A stretch of 64,000 nt of DNA from GCA-002726655 sp046582185 (GCA_046582185.1 JAYGEX010000025.1:1-64000); one strand, 5' to 3'; counted from the first letter of the stretch, positions 8,856 to 18,218 are shown. Program-made: numbers and translations. The notes: generated by a model from the sequence alone, not told the origin.

Positions 8856-9343
8856 CAAAACCTGTAAGCCATATGGCGCTAAAAAATGCGTTGATCGGAG
8901 TACTGAGACAGCATCCGGTGGTCGCAAAACTTGATACATCTCAAGTAAAACCAGACGGTGCGATCACGATTAATGCCAAAACCAGAATTCTGTTAGTAGA
9001 AGACAATGCAATTAATCAATTAATGGCTGATCGGATGCTTTCTGCGCTAGGTTGCCAGACGACGTTAGCAAGCGATGGGATGGAGGCACTGGAAAAAGTT
9101 AAATCGGAAACCTTTGATCTGATATTGATGGACTGCCAGATGCCGAATATGGATGGTTTCGAGACAACCCGGGCCATCAGACTCTGGGAGAATGAACGCA
9201 ATCGATAACCAGTTCCCATCATCGCCCTGACCGCCAATGCACTTAGTAGCGACCGCGAACGCTGCCTAGACGCTGGCATGACCGAATACATTCGTAAACC
9301 TTTTACAATGAAGCGCTTAGGTGCTTCTCTCACTAGTTTTTGA
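8852..9343 (+). pseudogene. Tail of a hybrid histidine kinase (receiver domain) with in-frame TAA
   Basis: The frame opens as LTKPVSHMALKNALIGVLRQ, the end of one receiver-like domain and linker, then a complete receiver domain: RILLVEDNAINQ (acidic pair), LILMDCQMPNMDG (phosphorylated Asp), then an in-frame TAA at 9206-9208. In the same frame after the stop it continues PVPIIALTANALSS (switch Thr) and EYIRKPF (conserved Lys) to a TGA at 9341. The order is that of BarA/GacS-like hybrid kinases, but sensor, kinase core and the first receiver are gone. Truncated and nonsense-mutated pseudogene. Confidence 0.75.
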
Positions 9344-9564
9344 GATCATACGATTCCAATCTCCTTACCTTGACCCAATTTTGACATTAATAGCACCTTT
9401 TTTTTAATTTCGGATACACACCGAAACACAACGTTATTGTTAGGCCAATTGTTCTAGACCTTAATTTATTCGAGAATAGGTAATGAAAAGAAATTTTAGA
9501 ATAAAAGAACTGATCCCGTTGAGCAGAAATCCCCAATGGGGTGCCTAACGGTCATATCACATGG
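9344..9564. other. Intergenic stretch, AT-rich, nothing recognised
   Basis: Roughly 220 AT-rich bases between the kinase remnant and the transposase pseudogene. No hairpin, RNA gene or coding frame stands out. Confidence 0.3.
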
Positions 9565-10510
9565 TCAAACCAAAGCGTCCCCTGGCCGTTTCCAGCCGTG
9601 GCGTTGCGTCCACTTTAATAACTCATCCTTTAGACCATAGGCTAGCTGGCGCTTTTTGATACTGGCAACGCGGTTAAACCAGATTGTCCGTTTATCCGTG
9701 CTGCGATGAGATCTGATCTGGCCTGACGCGGTCACGTTGGCGGGACTCAACCAGTGCAGATGCTGGATATAGTCTTGCAACGAGATTGCAATGACCGGGG
9801 TCTTGGCGCCTATCCCTAAGACTAAAGGCGTGAGAAACTCTTGCAGTTTTTCCGGCGAAGCCTCTAAACACTCTAAGCGCTGATAGATTGATGTGTGTTC
9901 ATAGTCAGCGATGTCATTGCAGATTTTGGCGCGTACCGGATTCAGATCAACATACGCCATCGTTGCCAATACCGCTTGTTCACTCAGCAACGCCCCGGAA
10001 TAAAATCGGCTTTCAAAAACGTGACCGGCACATTTATCTTCACGATTGACGCGCTAGGCAATGGGCTGCTTGAGGTGCTTCATGAAACTCGATAAAGACC
10101 CAAGAGGCAGACGTACCTGCGCTAGCCCTTGCGGATTACCCAGTATTTCTTCTCGGCGTAGCGCCTGTATGGCGTCCATGTCCTGTTCACGACCATTCGA
10201 CTCCCGAGGTGGAAAAGCCTCTGTCCAACGTCTGACAACCTCGGCGTCATCCCACCTTTGGCAGGCCAGGGGATCGTAGTAAACAACCAGATGAAAGTGA
10301 TTACTGAGAATGGCGTAGGCGTCAATTTCAACGGCAGAAAAACTGCGCCAGATAAAAAAGCCGCTCCTCTAACCATGATTTTCGATGATCGTATTATTTG
10401 AGGCTGACTTTATCGACGCCACACAGCCACCCACGCCGCACGCAGCGTGAGATCAAGTGATAGTGTAGCGCTAACTCACGGTCGACCAGTTGGGAGCGAG
10501 GGATTGCCAT
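9565..10510 (-). pseudogene. REP-associated tyrosine (Y1/IS200-like) transposase, multiply frameshifted
   Basis: The ATG at 10510 opens MAIPRSQLVDRELALHYHLI and continues SRCVRRGWLCG, the start of TnpA_REP-type Y1 transposases. The family text then jumps between frames (about 10120-10370 contains the middle part with the HxH nuclease region) and resumes in the 141-codon frame ending at 9565 (LSEQAVLATMAYVDLNPVRA). Intact relatives are about 310-330 residues in one frame; here at least two slips are needed. A dead single-copy transposase; no REP palindrome was noticed beside it. Confidence 0.75.
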
Positions 10511-10756
10511 GCGCTTACGGTAACGACATAGTCGATGGATTGCAGGCGGCGAGAAATGCGATTGCTGTGGGATAGTAGCGTTGACTGTTGTCAGCAATGT
10601 CTGGATTGGCATGGGCTTGGAGATCTAACAGCCATGGCAATAGCTTACAGCGGGGTGGGACTAAATATCTGTGTGTCTATATTTTCTTTTGATGCAAGGT
10701 GTGTATATTGGGACGATACCCGTCCGTTAAAACAAAATCTACGAGGAACCTGACTT

Positions 10757-11884
10757 TTGAACACATTATCTGCAGAAGAGCGCAATGCACTTCGTGATTC
10801 GGTGCAGCGCCTGTTAGGGGATAAGAGTACTGAATCTGAGGTTCGCGCGACGATGGAAACAGAGCGCGGCTATGATGACGGGCTATGGCAAGCGCTCGCC
10901 GAAATGGGCGTGACCGGGCTCATTATCGATGAGAAGTTTGGCGGCTCTGGTGCCGGGCCGATGGAACTTGAAGCCGTGATGGAGGAAGCCGGTGCGGCGC
11001 TACTGTGTTCACCACTACTCGCGAGCGGCGTACTGGCCGCTGAACTTTTGAGTGCCCTGGATAGTTCTAAAGTAAACGAAAGATTGCTGCCCCAAATTGC
11101 GACAGGTGCCAAGATTGCCACGGCTGTATTGACCGGTGATGCTGGAACATGGGCTGAGCCTGACATAGGTGTTAAGGCGCAGCGTGAGTCGGATGAGTGG
11201 CGGCTGACTGGGCGCGGCAATTATGTTCTACACGGGCAGAATGCCGACATACTGTTGGTGGCGGCTAAAACCCAGGATGACCTGATGGTGTTTGAAGTTG
11301 AATCTCAGGCCCATGGAATTGTTATTGAAGCCCTGCCTACATTTGACCATACGCAGCGTCTCGCAAGTATTGATTTTGAGGCAGTTATTGCACGGCCGAT
11401 CGAAACATCCATACCAGTCTGGCAAGCAATTCAGCGGGCAATTGATTTGGCGCTGGTGGCGCTAGCCGGTGAGCAGGCTGGTGGCGCACAAAAGGTGCTG
11501 AACTTTACCGTGGAGTATGCCAAGACGCGTATTCAGTTCGGTCGTCAGATTGGCAGCTTTCAGGCAATTAAACATATGGCGGCAGATCTGCTACTGGAAA
11601 CCGAATCCGCGATTTCCGCAGCCCGTCATGCTGCGGCAAGTATTGCCAGCCGATCCGACCGGCAGAATGAAGCGGTAAGTCTTGCGGCCTTTACCTGTGC
11701 CGATGTCTTCGTCAAAACAGCTGCAGATGGCATCCAGATGCATGGCGGTATCGCTTTCACCTGGGAACATCCTGCGCATTTGTACCTGAAACGAGCCCGT
11801 GCGGATGCTTATCTGTTTGGGGCACCGGGGCATTTTCGTGAACGTTATCTCCAGGCATTGACTAACAACGCAGCACAGGGTTAG
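10757..11884 (+). CDS. Acyl-CoA dehydrogenase family protein (first of a pair)
   Basis: A 375-residue acyl-CoA dehydrogenase: N-terminal helical domain (about 1-115), central beta domain and C-terminal helical domain with RIQFGRQIGSFQAIKHMAAD (about 255-275) and DGIQMHGGIAFTWEHPAHLYLKRA (about 325-348). It would introduce an alpha-beta double bond into an acyl-CoA using FAD. The start is a TTG at 10757 with GAGGA about nine bases upstream. Its stop is 10 bases before a second dehydrogenase, an arrangement typical of steroid and other bulky-acid degraders, where two unlike subunits form a heterotetramer. That pairing is an inference. Confidence 0.85.
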   Translation: MNTLSAEERNALRDSVQRLLGDKSTESEVRATMETERGYDDGLWQALAEMGVTGLIIDEKFGGSGAGPMELEAVMEEAGAALLCSPLLASGVLAAELLSALDSSKVNERLLPQIATGAKIATAVLTGDAGTWAEPDIGVKAQRESDEWRLTGRGNYVLHGQNADILLVAAKTQDDLMVFEVESQAHGIVIEALPTFDHTQRLASIDFEAVIARPIETSIPVWQAIQRAIDLALVALAGEQAGGAQKVLNFTVEYAKTRIQFGRQIGSFQAIKHMAADLLLETESAISAARHAAASIASRSDRQNEAVSLAAFTCADVFVKTAADGIQMHGGIAFTWEHPAHLYLKRARADAYLFGAPGHFRERYLQALTNNAAQG

Positions 11885-11894
11885 AGAGGTTTAT

Positions 11895-13112
11895 ATGAGT
11901 GATCAGATAAGTGATGTGACTTTAAGACAAGAAGTGCAGCAGTGGCTGTCCCGGAACTGGACTAGCGAAGTTGCCGAAGCACTGAAAAATGAGGGCTACA
12001 ACTGGGGCGCCTCTGAAGAACGAAAGGCCTGGCTGCGAAAGGTTGTGGCAGCCCGTTGGGCAGTACCGCGCTGGCCGGAAGTATGGCACGGTCGTGGTAT
12101 GAACGACGATCAGGCAAAGATCATTGAACGTGAATTTGCACTATTGGGCGCACCAGGAGCCGAACAGGATCGTGTTAACCTCTGGGCCAACACCCTGCTT
12201 GCCGCCGGAACCGATGCACTGAAAGAAAAACTGATCGGGCCTCTGCTCAGAAATGAAGTGAATATGTGCCTGCTGTACAGCGAACCGGGAGCCGGTTCAG
12301 ACCTTGCCGGGATTCGAACCCGGGCAGACCGTGACGGCGACAATTATGTTGTTAATGGCCAAAAGGTTTGGACCTCGGGTGCTGCCGTCGCAGACTACGG
12401 CATGTTGATTGCCCGGACCGACTGGGATGTACCGAAACATCAGGGTATCAGTTTTTTCTTCTGCCCAATGAAACAAGAAGGCATCGAGGTTCGCCCTTTG
12501 CGTCAGATAACCGATGAGAGTCATTTCAATGAAGTGTTTATCACAGATGCGATCGTACCGGCCGAGAATATTCTCAGCGTACCCGGTGGTGGTTGGCAGG
12601 TGCTGAATACAGCGCTCGCTTACGAGCGTTCCTCGATGGGTGAAGCAGCTCGCGGGCCAAGAAGTGGCGTCCCTATTGCGCCAGGTGAGCAGCCATTGAT
12701 TGCGCTTGCTCGTGAGGCCAACCGGCTAGACGAACCTGCCTTACGACAGGATATTGCGCAGGCTATTGCCTATAAGCGCCTCAATGCACTAAACACAGCC
12801 CGAGCCAAAGCAGATTTGGAACAGGGTACCTCTTCTTCGATTATGAGTCTGGGCAAGCTTGCCATGTCTCGTATTCTGCACGAAGAAGCGCGGGTGCGTA
12901 CCGAGATTCTTGGCGCACAAAGTCTCTTGGAAGGTGAGCTGTATCCCCGTGCTGAAGATGCTAACTTTCTAAGCCTGAATGCGTACTTTACTTCCATTGG
13001 TGGAGGTACTGACCAGATTCAAAGGAATATCATTGGTGAACGTGTCCTGGGTCTGCCAAAAGAACCGGAAGTCGACAAGAACGTGCCATTTCGTGATGTT
13101 CGTACCAGTTGA
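11895..13112 (+). CDS. Acyl-CoA dehydrogenase family protein (second of a pair)
   Basis: A 405-residue acyl-CoA dehydrogenase with the FAD-contact block LLYSEPGAGSDLAG and the signature NGQKVWTSGA in the first half, and the C-terminal SIGGGTDQIQRNIIGERVLG (about 370-390). ATG start with AGAGG just upstream. It follows the first dehydrogenase by 10 bases and is probably co-transcribed with it. Best match by eye is the FadE-type group used for branched or polycyclic acyl-CoAs; the substrate is not determinable. Confidence 0.87.
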   Translation: MSDQISDVTLRQEVQQWLSRNWTSEVAEALKNEGYNWGASEERKAWLRKVVAARWAVPRWPEVWHGRGMNDDQAKIIEREFALLGAPGAEQDRVNLWANTLLAAGTDALKEKLIGPLLRNEVNMCLLYSEPGAGSDLAGIRTRADRDGDNYVVNGQKVWTSGAAVADYGMLIARTDWDVPKHQGISFFFCPMKQEGIEVRPLRQITDESHFNEVFITDAIVPAENILSVPGGGWQVLNTALAYERSSMGEAARGPRSGVPIAPGEQPLIALAREANRLDEPALRQDIAQAIAYKRLNALNTARAKADLEQGTSSSIMSLGKLAMSRILHEEARVRTEILGAQSLLEGELYPRAEDANFLSLNAYFTSIGGGTDQIQRNIIGERVLGLPKEPEVDKNVPFRDVRTS

Positions 13113-13116
13113 ATGC

Positions 13117-13151
13117 GGGTAGTTCGATGACTTTTATACATCGAACTGCCC
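13117..13151. terminator. 13-bp stem-loop after the acyl-CoA dehydrogenase operon
   Basis: GGGTAGTTCGATG (13117-13129) pairs with CATCGAACTGCCC (13139-13151) with one wobble, leaving a 9-base loop. It starts 5 bases after the stop codon. There is no U-tract, so it may act as a 3' stabiliser or factor-assisted terminator. The rest of 13152-13332 shows nothing recognisable. Confidence 0.6.
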
Positions 13152-13332
13152 ATGCAAACGCCTTGCGCTATTCTTACTTAACAGTGGGAGCGCCTGCACG
13201 AGCGGACCAAGTCGAACTCGTCTGGGAGCAGGTCACGCCGGTGCCCCCCAGGATACTTAGCCTTCGTGACTACTTATGGATGACCTGACGTTCTACCGGT
13301 GTCTGAGAATTTCCGATTTCTGTTCTCTTCAT

Positions 13333-14460
13333 TTATGATTCTAAACCAAAAGCCTTAATAGCATTGCCTCCCATAACAGCAGCACGTCTTGCATCGCTCA
13401 AACCGGCAACAGATTCACGAATCAGCTTGGGAGCGTCTAGCGTCGAGTCAATATGTGGGTAGTCGGAACCCCAGAGAATTCGATCTTCACCAACCAGGGT
13501 TAACATTGCATCAATGGTGCGCTCTTCCGGTTCTGCGACAAAATAACAATTCTGCTGTATGTACTCACTAGGCTTGAGCTTGAGTGGAGTTAAAGTCAGA
13601 TCCTTGAAGAACTGGTGCTTCTCATCAAGCCGATCCATTAGATAAGCAGCGTAACCACAACCTGCTTCGACGGAAATAATCTTCAGACTGGGGAAACGAT
13701 CAAATAAACCATCAACTATGATCGAGGTCACTGCCGGAATTAGCTGTCCAGTTGCACCAAGGCCAAATGTAAATACGGCACCTGGCCCCGATTCATGCCA
13801 GCCAGCAAACGGCACAGCTGGGCCGCCAAATCGAACAATGACATGAAGACAGCCAGGAATATCCGCTTCCTGGCACAGAGCCCAGATACGATCAAAGTGA
13901 GCTTGCCCAGGCCGCACCCCGTCAACAATTTCTGGCGGGACAAAGAGACCCTTAAAGCCGGCCTTAATGCAGGTTGTGAGTTCCTTTACCGCTTCATCAA
14001 CGTCGTGCCAATTGATAATGGCGATTGGCACAACCCTGTCCTTCGCCTGCTGAAAAAAATCCAACTGCCATCGATTATAAGCTCGGCAGTAAGCAGAATT
14101 GAGTGCCATGTCATCAAGTGGAAAAGGCAGGATGCCAATAGTCGGGAAGATCACGCCCCGATCAACCTGCCATTCATCTAACATCCTGCACCGGGCTATG
14201 GGATCGTAACTCGCCGGCTCACAGCCATCCGCATATGTTAGATCTCCCAGGAAGATTTCCGATCGCGGCAAATGCGCCCCACCTAAGCCGGCCAACCGAC
14301 CTTGCAACATCGGTTGCTCACCAATGATGAGCGTTTCGACGCCATCAATGTCCTCAATTCGAATTGCACGATCGCGATACTTCGGTTCCAGATATTGTTG
14401 CCACAAATCCGCCGGTTCCATGATGTGGGAATCGCAGTCAATTACTGGGTCGAGGTTCAT
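13333..14460 (-). CDS. Amidohydrolase_2 family metal-dependent hydrolase
   Basis: A 375-residue TIM-barrel protein of the amidohydrolase_2 group (ACMSD/gamma-resorcylate decarboxylase relatives). The metal motif is IDCDSHIMEP (about 7-16), the barrel continues with VDRGVIFPTIG and SLKIISVEAGCG, and the C-terminal signature is RILWGSDYPHIDST. Such enzymes hydrolyse or decarboxylate ring-cleavage products in aromatic and steroid catabolism. It is divergent from the EthD-like gene and convergent with the dehydrogenase pair, which supports a role in the same catabolic set. Reaction unassigned. Confidence 0.82.
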   Translation of the reverse strand: MNLDPVIDCDSHIMEPADLWQQYLEPKYRDRAIRIEDIDGVETLIIGEQPMLQGRLAGLGGAHLPRSEIFLGDLTYADGCEPASYDPIARCRMLDEWQVDRGVIFPTIGILPFPLDDMALNSAYCRAYNRWQLDFFQQAKDRVVPIAIINWHDVDEAVKELTTCIKAGFKGLFVPPEIVDGVRPGQAHFDRIWALCQEADIPGCLHVIVRFGGPAVPFAGWHESGPGAVFTFGLGATGQLIPAVTSIIVDGLFDRFPSLKIISVEAGCGYAAYLMDRLDEKHQFFKDLTLTPLKLKPSEYIQQNCYFVAEPEERTIDAMLTLVGEDRILWGSDYPHIDSTLDAPKLIRESVAGLSDARRAAVMGGNAIKAFGLES

Positions 14461-14540
14461 AAGGTATCTTTACTCCTGAGAATGTTAATGTAACAGTGTC
14501 CTGTACATTTTTCAGTAACGCAAAAATTCAGAGGTCTCAA

Positions 14541-15116
14541 ATGAATATGGAACTTATTGCCGCATTCAAAGATTCGGCACAAGCCCGTGAAGTTGCAACG
14601 AAACTGAACGGCACCTTGTATGTTGACGAACGAGAAAATACGGATCACCTGCCTTTCGCTGCGCTAGTGTCTGCTCAGACGGACGAGCTTGCAGCGTTGA
14701 TCGATGCTGCTGACGTTGGCACTTATCTGGTTTGTCGTCGCATCATCAAACCAAGACAACAGGAGGATGTCCGCAGTGGACAACTCCCGGGCATCATTGG
14801 CCTATTTACCATGGTGGCAAACAGCAACATGGGTCCCCAACTTGCTGATCGGCACTGGCGCGACAACCATGCGCCACTTGCACTCGAGGTGCACAAGGCA
14901 ATGTCTTTCTACTATCAGCTAAGCGTCCAACATGTCTTCAAAGGGCCTGATTGGAATGGCTTTGCCATGTGTGGATTCGACAACATTGACGACCTGCGGC
15001 ATCGTTTTTTTGATACCCCGGAAGGTGAAAAAGCGATCGCCGTAGACGTCGCGAAATTTTCTGACGGCAAACGCTCTCCCAGACGAACCCTCGCTGTCGA
15101 AATCAGGTTCGGTTAA
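14541..15116 (+). CDS. EthD-like domain protein
   Basis: A 191-residue protein from the ATG at 14541, which has GAGG seven bases upstream; an earlier ATG at 14496 adds 15 residues without support. The second half carries an EthD-type ferredoxin-like fold (IIGLFTMVANSN, RHWRDNHAPLALEVHKAM, SPRRTLAVEIRFG). EthD-like proteins accompany oxygenase and degradation operons and often act on, or protect, labile intermediates. Divergent from the amidohydrolase with an 80-base gap, so the two probably share a control region. Function beyond the domain is unknown. Confidence 0.7.
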   Translation: MNMELIAAFKDSAQAREVATKLNGTLYVDERENTDHLPFAALVSAQTDELAALIDAADVGTYLVCRRIIKPRQQEDVRSGQLPGIIGLFTMVANSNMGPQLADRHWRDNHAPLALEVHKAMSFYYQLSVQHVFKGPDWNGFAMCGFDNIDDLRHRFFDTPEGEKAIAVDVAKFSDGKRSPRRTLAVEIRFG

Positions 15117-15331
15117 CAAAAGAGGTCGCTTCCTGGAAAATTCCGCACACTAAATTCGAAGTGCACTGCGGTCGCGACCTATGATGAATTTGTACACTTT
15201 TACTAAGTTCGTGTCGTGACAGCATCCGGATTTGCACAAGAACTCAATAGATTGCAACGCAAAATGTTTCGAGTGATGCGCAGGGAACTGGTTCGTTTAT
15301 TGAAGGCGAGCAGAAAGAGTGGGTAGTTCGA
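15117..15331. other. Intergenic stretch with a long-range 7-bp inverted repeat
   Basis: AGGTCGC (15124-15130) pairs with GCGACCT (15174-15180), enclosing about 43 bases, just after the EthD-like stop codon. It could be a weak terminator for the rightward gene. No coding frame or RNA gene is recognised in this interval. Confidence 0.3.
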
Positions 15332-15655
15332 CTAAAAAACTGTGAGGTAGCCTATAACTATCCAGCTCATTGCGAGCAAAAACCAGGGCAGCCTTGTCAA
15401 CCAGCCAGAGAAGGGCTTTGATGGAATTTGAGGAGCTTCTGCATGTTCATGATTTTTTATCCTCAATTCCTTTTTACGCAGTTTGTCTCGCTCACGTCCT
15501 TTTATTTTTTGTTGCTTCTTGTACTCAGATATACCTTTTTCAATCCCATGGGCAATGAGTTTTGTTTGCTCTTTTGTCTGCCTGGGCTTCTGCGATGCCT
15601 TGGCGATGGTCAACGCTTCTGCCTGGGTTTCTTTTGATATTTTATCGCCTGTCAC
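15332..15655 (-). CDS. DUF2956 family protein
   Basis: A 107-residue protein with the family pattern ISKETQAEALTIAKASQKPR followed by QTKEQTKLIAHGIEKGI, a long highly charged lysine/arginine-rich middle, and a single C-terminal membrane helix (about 87-104, PWFLLAMSWIVIGYLTVF). DUF2956 proteins are widespread small tail-anchored proteins of gammaproteobacteria without known function. The gene appears intact and single. Confidence 0.8.
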   Translation of the reverse strand: MTGDKISKETQAEALTIAKASQKPRQTKEQTKLIAHGIEKGISEYKKQQKIKGRERDKLRKKELRIKNHEHAEAPQIPSKPFSGWLTRLPWFLLAMSWIVIGYLTVF

Positions 15656-15767
15656 TTTCCGTCCTGTTTGTTTGTTGCATCATCATGGCATCGCCTTAAG
15701 TAGTTCCCTGGCTGCCGGTATTGTTAGCAATAGCGTATCACTGTCTAGCCAATCCGTTAATCCCTAG

Positions 15768-15935
15768 ATCGACGGATTCCATAGCGGTATTCCTGGTCAA
15801 ACCAGAGCTTTGCTAATACCTTCCACAGTAATAATTGATGCTAATGCTATGGTGCGCTGGATAGATCAGCACGAAAACTACCAGTCACGATCAGACCCTC
15901 AGATTGTGATGGCTGCAGTGGAAGCGAATTTGTAG
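15768..15935 (+). pseudogene. Peroxiredoxin-like (AhpC/TSA) C-terminal remnant
   Basis: In one rightward frame the text ends LLIPSTVIIDANAMVRWIDQ then HENYQSRSDPQIVMAAVEAN and a TAG at 15933-15935. This is the closing strand and helix of redoxin proteins (P-x-T-F-V-I-D ... V-R-W). The upstream thioredoxin fold with the peroxidatic cysteine is absent, replaced by non-coding sequence and the start of the DUF2956 gene on the other strand. A truncated relic. Confidence 0.6.
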
Positions 15936-15960
15936 AGGAGCAGAAATAGATGATTAAAGT

Positions 15961-16836
15961 TTAAGGAGTGCATGGTTCCCCGTTTGTAGTTGGACCATCG
16001 GCCCGGTTGTTGAGGCGGATACCGTCCGCTTGAATGGTAATCACACGCCGTTTATAGAGCCCTCCGATGGTTTTCTTGAAGGATTTTTTACTCATGCCGA
16101 AGAGTTCTTGAATTTTCGCTGGATCTGTTTTGTCGTGCGCGGCTGCAAAGCCATCGTGCTCCTTGAGGTAATTAACAACTGTCATGGTGTATTGGTCTCG
16201 CGTGTCTTGTTCCTGCTTCAGTGCGAGGTCAATCTTGCCATCAGCTCTCACAAATTTAATGAAAGCACGCCTCGATTGACCAAAACTAAGCCGTTCATTT
16301 ACCTCATCTTTGTACAGTAGCCCCCAATGGCTGTGATTGATAATGGCCTTAAACCCCAGATCAGAGCTGTTTGCGATGATAAGGTCAACCTGCTGGCCTG
16401 GCGCGAAGTCATGCGGCGCTTCATCATCAAGAAATTTTTCTATTTTGGATGAAGCGGTGATTCTGCCATCAGCATTATTTAAATAGACGTACACAAGATA
16501 AGATCGGTTTACTTCCATTGGCCTGTGTTGCTCACCAAATGGTGCCAGCAAGTCTTTGTCCAGACCCCAGTCCATAAAAGTACCGTAATCTGTGTTCGCA
16601 ACGACTTTCAGGTAAGCGAATTCCCCAACCTGTACCTTGGGAATTTGTGTCGTGGCAATAAGCCGGGTTTCAGAATCCTGATAGAGGAAAACCGGTAGGT
16701 GACTGTCTTCGGCCAGGTCGGAGGGGCAATATTTAGCTGGCAACAGGATTTCACCCAGATTCTCCCCATCCACATAGGCGCCCTGGTCGGTCATTTTTGA
16801 TACGCGCAAGATGTAGGTTTGCCCGAGGCTCAGCAT
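15961..16836 (-). CDS. CvfB/YitL-like S1 RNA-binding protein
   Basis: A 291-residue protein of the CvfB (YitL) type: tandem S1-like OB domains (from about 4-60, 65-125, 145-210; note TDQGAYVDGENLGEILLPAK and NTDYGTFMDWGLDKDLLAPF) followed by a C-terminal winged-helix domain (about 215-280, MSKKSFKKTIGGLYKRRVI). In Staphylococcus CvfB binds RNA and modulates virulence gene expression; in gammaproteobacteria the role is unclear. Full length, ATG start. Leftward, in line with but separated from the DUF1285 gene upstream. Confidence 0.85.
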   Translation of the reverse strand: MLSLGQTYILRVSKMTDQGAYVDGENLGEILLPAKYCPSDLAEDSHLPVFLYQDSETRLIATTQIPKVQVGEFAYLKVVANTDYGTFMDWGLDKDLLAPFGEQHRPMEVNRSYLVYVYLNNADGRITASSKIEKFLDDEAPHDFAPGQQVDLIIANSSDLGFKAIINHSHWGLLYKDEVNERLSFGQSRRAFIKFVRADGKIDLALKQEQDTRDQYTMTVVNYLKEHDGFAAAHDKTDPAKIQELFGMSKKSFKKTIGGLYKRRVITIQADGIRLNNRADGPTTNGEPCTP

Positions 16837-17057
16837 GGTTGGCTCTCACTAGTGTCCTGGATCGGTATTCTAACCCTCTCATCTTTGTTTTGTTCTTCTT
16901 ATGGGCAGAATAGATGAGGACTCCCAGCCAATAGATGGGGATACCCAGCATTTAGGCAGTCGCCTCAGCACATTGTAAGAATATCAAAGTGGAAGGTACT
17001 GGCGATTAACGATGAAGCCTGTCAGATTCGGGGTTTACAGGCGAGAGATCGACTTAC

Positions 17058-17630
17058 TCATATATCCGGTGTACTTTCCATTAACTTGAAAAACACTCCA
17101 CCGCTCCATACGCCATACCATTCTTGTCCATCTACGCCTTCAAGTGTCATCAAATCAGCTAACTGGTAATACACAGTACGGGTCAATTTCGCCTCCAGCT
17201 GATCTCTAATCAATATATAAGGTGATGGTTCATCTGAATGTGGATCAACCTCAATGCGCAGGGGATGATCGTCACCTGCCAGGACTTCTTCCGCCATATC
17301 CGTCGTAAACCTCAGGTTCTGTTTCCTGCCCCGCCCAGTAACGGTCAGGAGGATCGCCTGAAACGGTACATCTTCCACCTGAATACGACATTTCTCGACA
17401 GGTGTGACAAGAAAATACTCCTCGCCCTCTTTAAGAAGAACAGTAGAAAACAAATGAACCAGCCGACGGCGTGTGATGGGTGTTCCCATATACATCCAGG
17501 TGCCATTTTTCTGGATGACCAGATCAATGTCTTTAATATTCTCGGGGTGCCAGGAATGAATAGGCGGCAGGCCTTTACCCTTTACGTTCTCAAGGGCTGC
17601 AAGTAATGAATATGGGGCGTCATGATCCAT
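17058..17630 (-). CDS. DUF1285 family protein
   Basis: A 190-residue protein with the DUF1285 pattern PPIHSWHPENIKDIDLVIQK, NGTWMYMGTPITRRRLVHLF and the following FSTVLLKEGEEYFLVTPVEK. The family has a two-part fold seen in structural-genomics targets but no assigned activity. ATG start at 17630, 19 bases after the phosphodiesterase stop, so probably co-transcribed with it. The 220 bases downstream (16837-17057) show nothing beyond a doubtful short frame. Confidence 0.85.
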   Translation of the reverse strand: MDHDAPYSLLAALENVKGKGLPPIHSWHPENIKDIDLVIQKNGTWMYMGTPITRRRLVHLFSTVLLKEGEEYFLVTPVEKCRIQVEDVPFQAILLTVTGRGRKQNLRFTTDMAEEVLAGDDHPLRIEVDPHSDEPSPYILIRDQLEAKLTRTVYYQLADLMTLEGVDGQEWYGVWSGGVFFKLMESTPDI

Positions 17631-17649
17631 ACTATTTTAGTCCATGGGA

Positions 17650-18135
17650 TTAGAATTTAATAATTTCAGGTTTCATACTGTCCAGGTCTAACAATCCAAT
17701 GGTATTGAGTCCCGGCATCATTCCAGCACATTCACCAGGATTGAAGGTTAAATTGTTTTCATTTCGTTCGATGGTTAGTCTATGGGTGTGACCATGGAGC
17801 AGCAGCTCAAAGTCATCAGTATCGACTAACTGAAACTCGAGCGGGTCATGAACGATGACAATTTCACGGCCCGCCCAGGATAAAGTCAACGGCGGATCAA
17901 CGAAATGGAAATTAAACCGCGAGATAGCTGCCTCCAGCGTTTCACGCTCTTGATCATTATTACCAAAGACACCGAACATCGGCGCATCCAACTCAGCAAA
18001 CACTCCGATAGTCTTCGCTTGAGTGATATCTCCGGTATGGATAACACGATCCACTGATGCGCTATTAAATAGCTCCACAATCTTTCGACAGTTCTTTAGA
18101 TTGTTGTGAGTGTCGCTAACAATTCCGATTCGCAT
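17650..18135 (-). CDS. YfcE/MJ0936-type metallophosphoesterase
   Basis: A 161-residue calcineurin-like phosphoesterase with the complete metal-binding series: SDTHNN (7-12), GDI (about 36), GNND (about 58-61), HD in IVIVHDPLEF, and HGHTHR (about 113-118). Members hydrolyse phosphodiesters in vitro with manganese; the physiological substrate is unknown. Length matches the family. First gene of a likely two-gene leftward unit with the DUF1285 gene. Confidence 0.85.
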   Translation of the reverse strand: MRIGIVSDTHNNLKNCRKIVELFNSASVDRVIHTGDITQAKTIGVFAELDAPMFGVFGNNDQERETLEAAISRFNFHFVDPPLTLSWAGREIVIVHDPLEFQLVDTDDFELLLHGHTHRLTIERNENNLTFNPGECAGMMPGLNTIGLLDLDSMKPEIIKF

Positions 18136-18218
18136 GGATACTCAATTCTATAATTCGATGACATTATATACCGATCAGGGTGACATGAGACTCTTTCAGC
18201 TCAGCGGATTTACCGGAC

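Noticed and set aside
9206..9208. Stop-codon read-through in the receiver domain as regulated recoding
   Set aside because: The stop is TAA, the gene also lacks its whole 5' half, and no structured element was seen after it.
9565..10510. Intact REP-associated transposase system with flanking REP palindromes
   Set aside because: The transposase is frameshifted in at least two places and no REP-type repeats were seen near it.
16751..16951. A 66-codon leftward frame before the CvfB-like gene, beginning MLGIPIYWLGVLIY
   Set aside because: The first part looks membrane-like but the second half only shadows the CvfB-like start in another frame; too weak to call.
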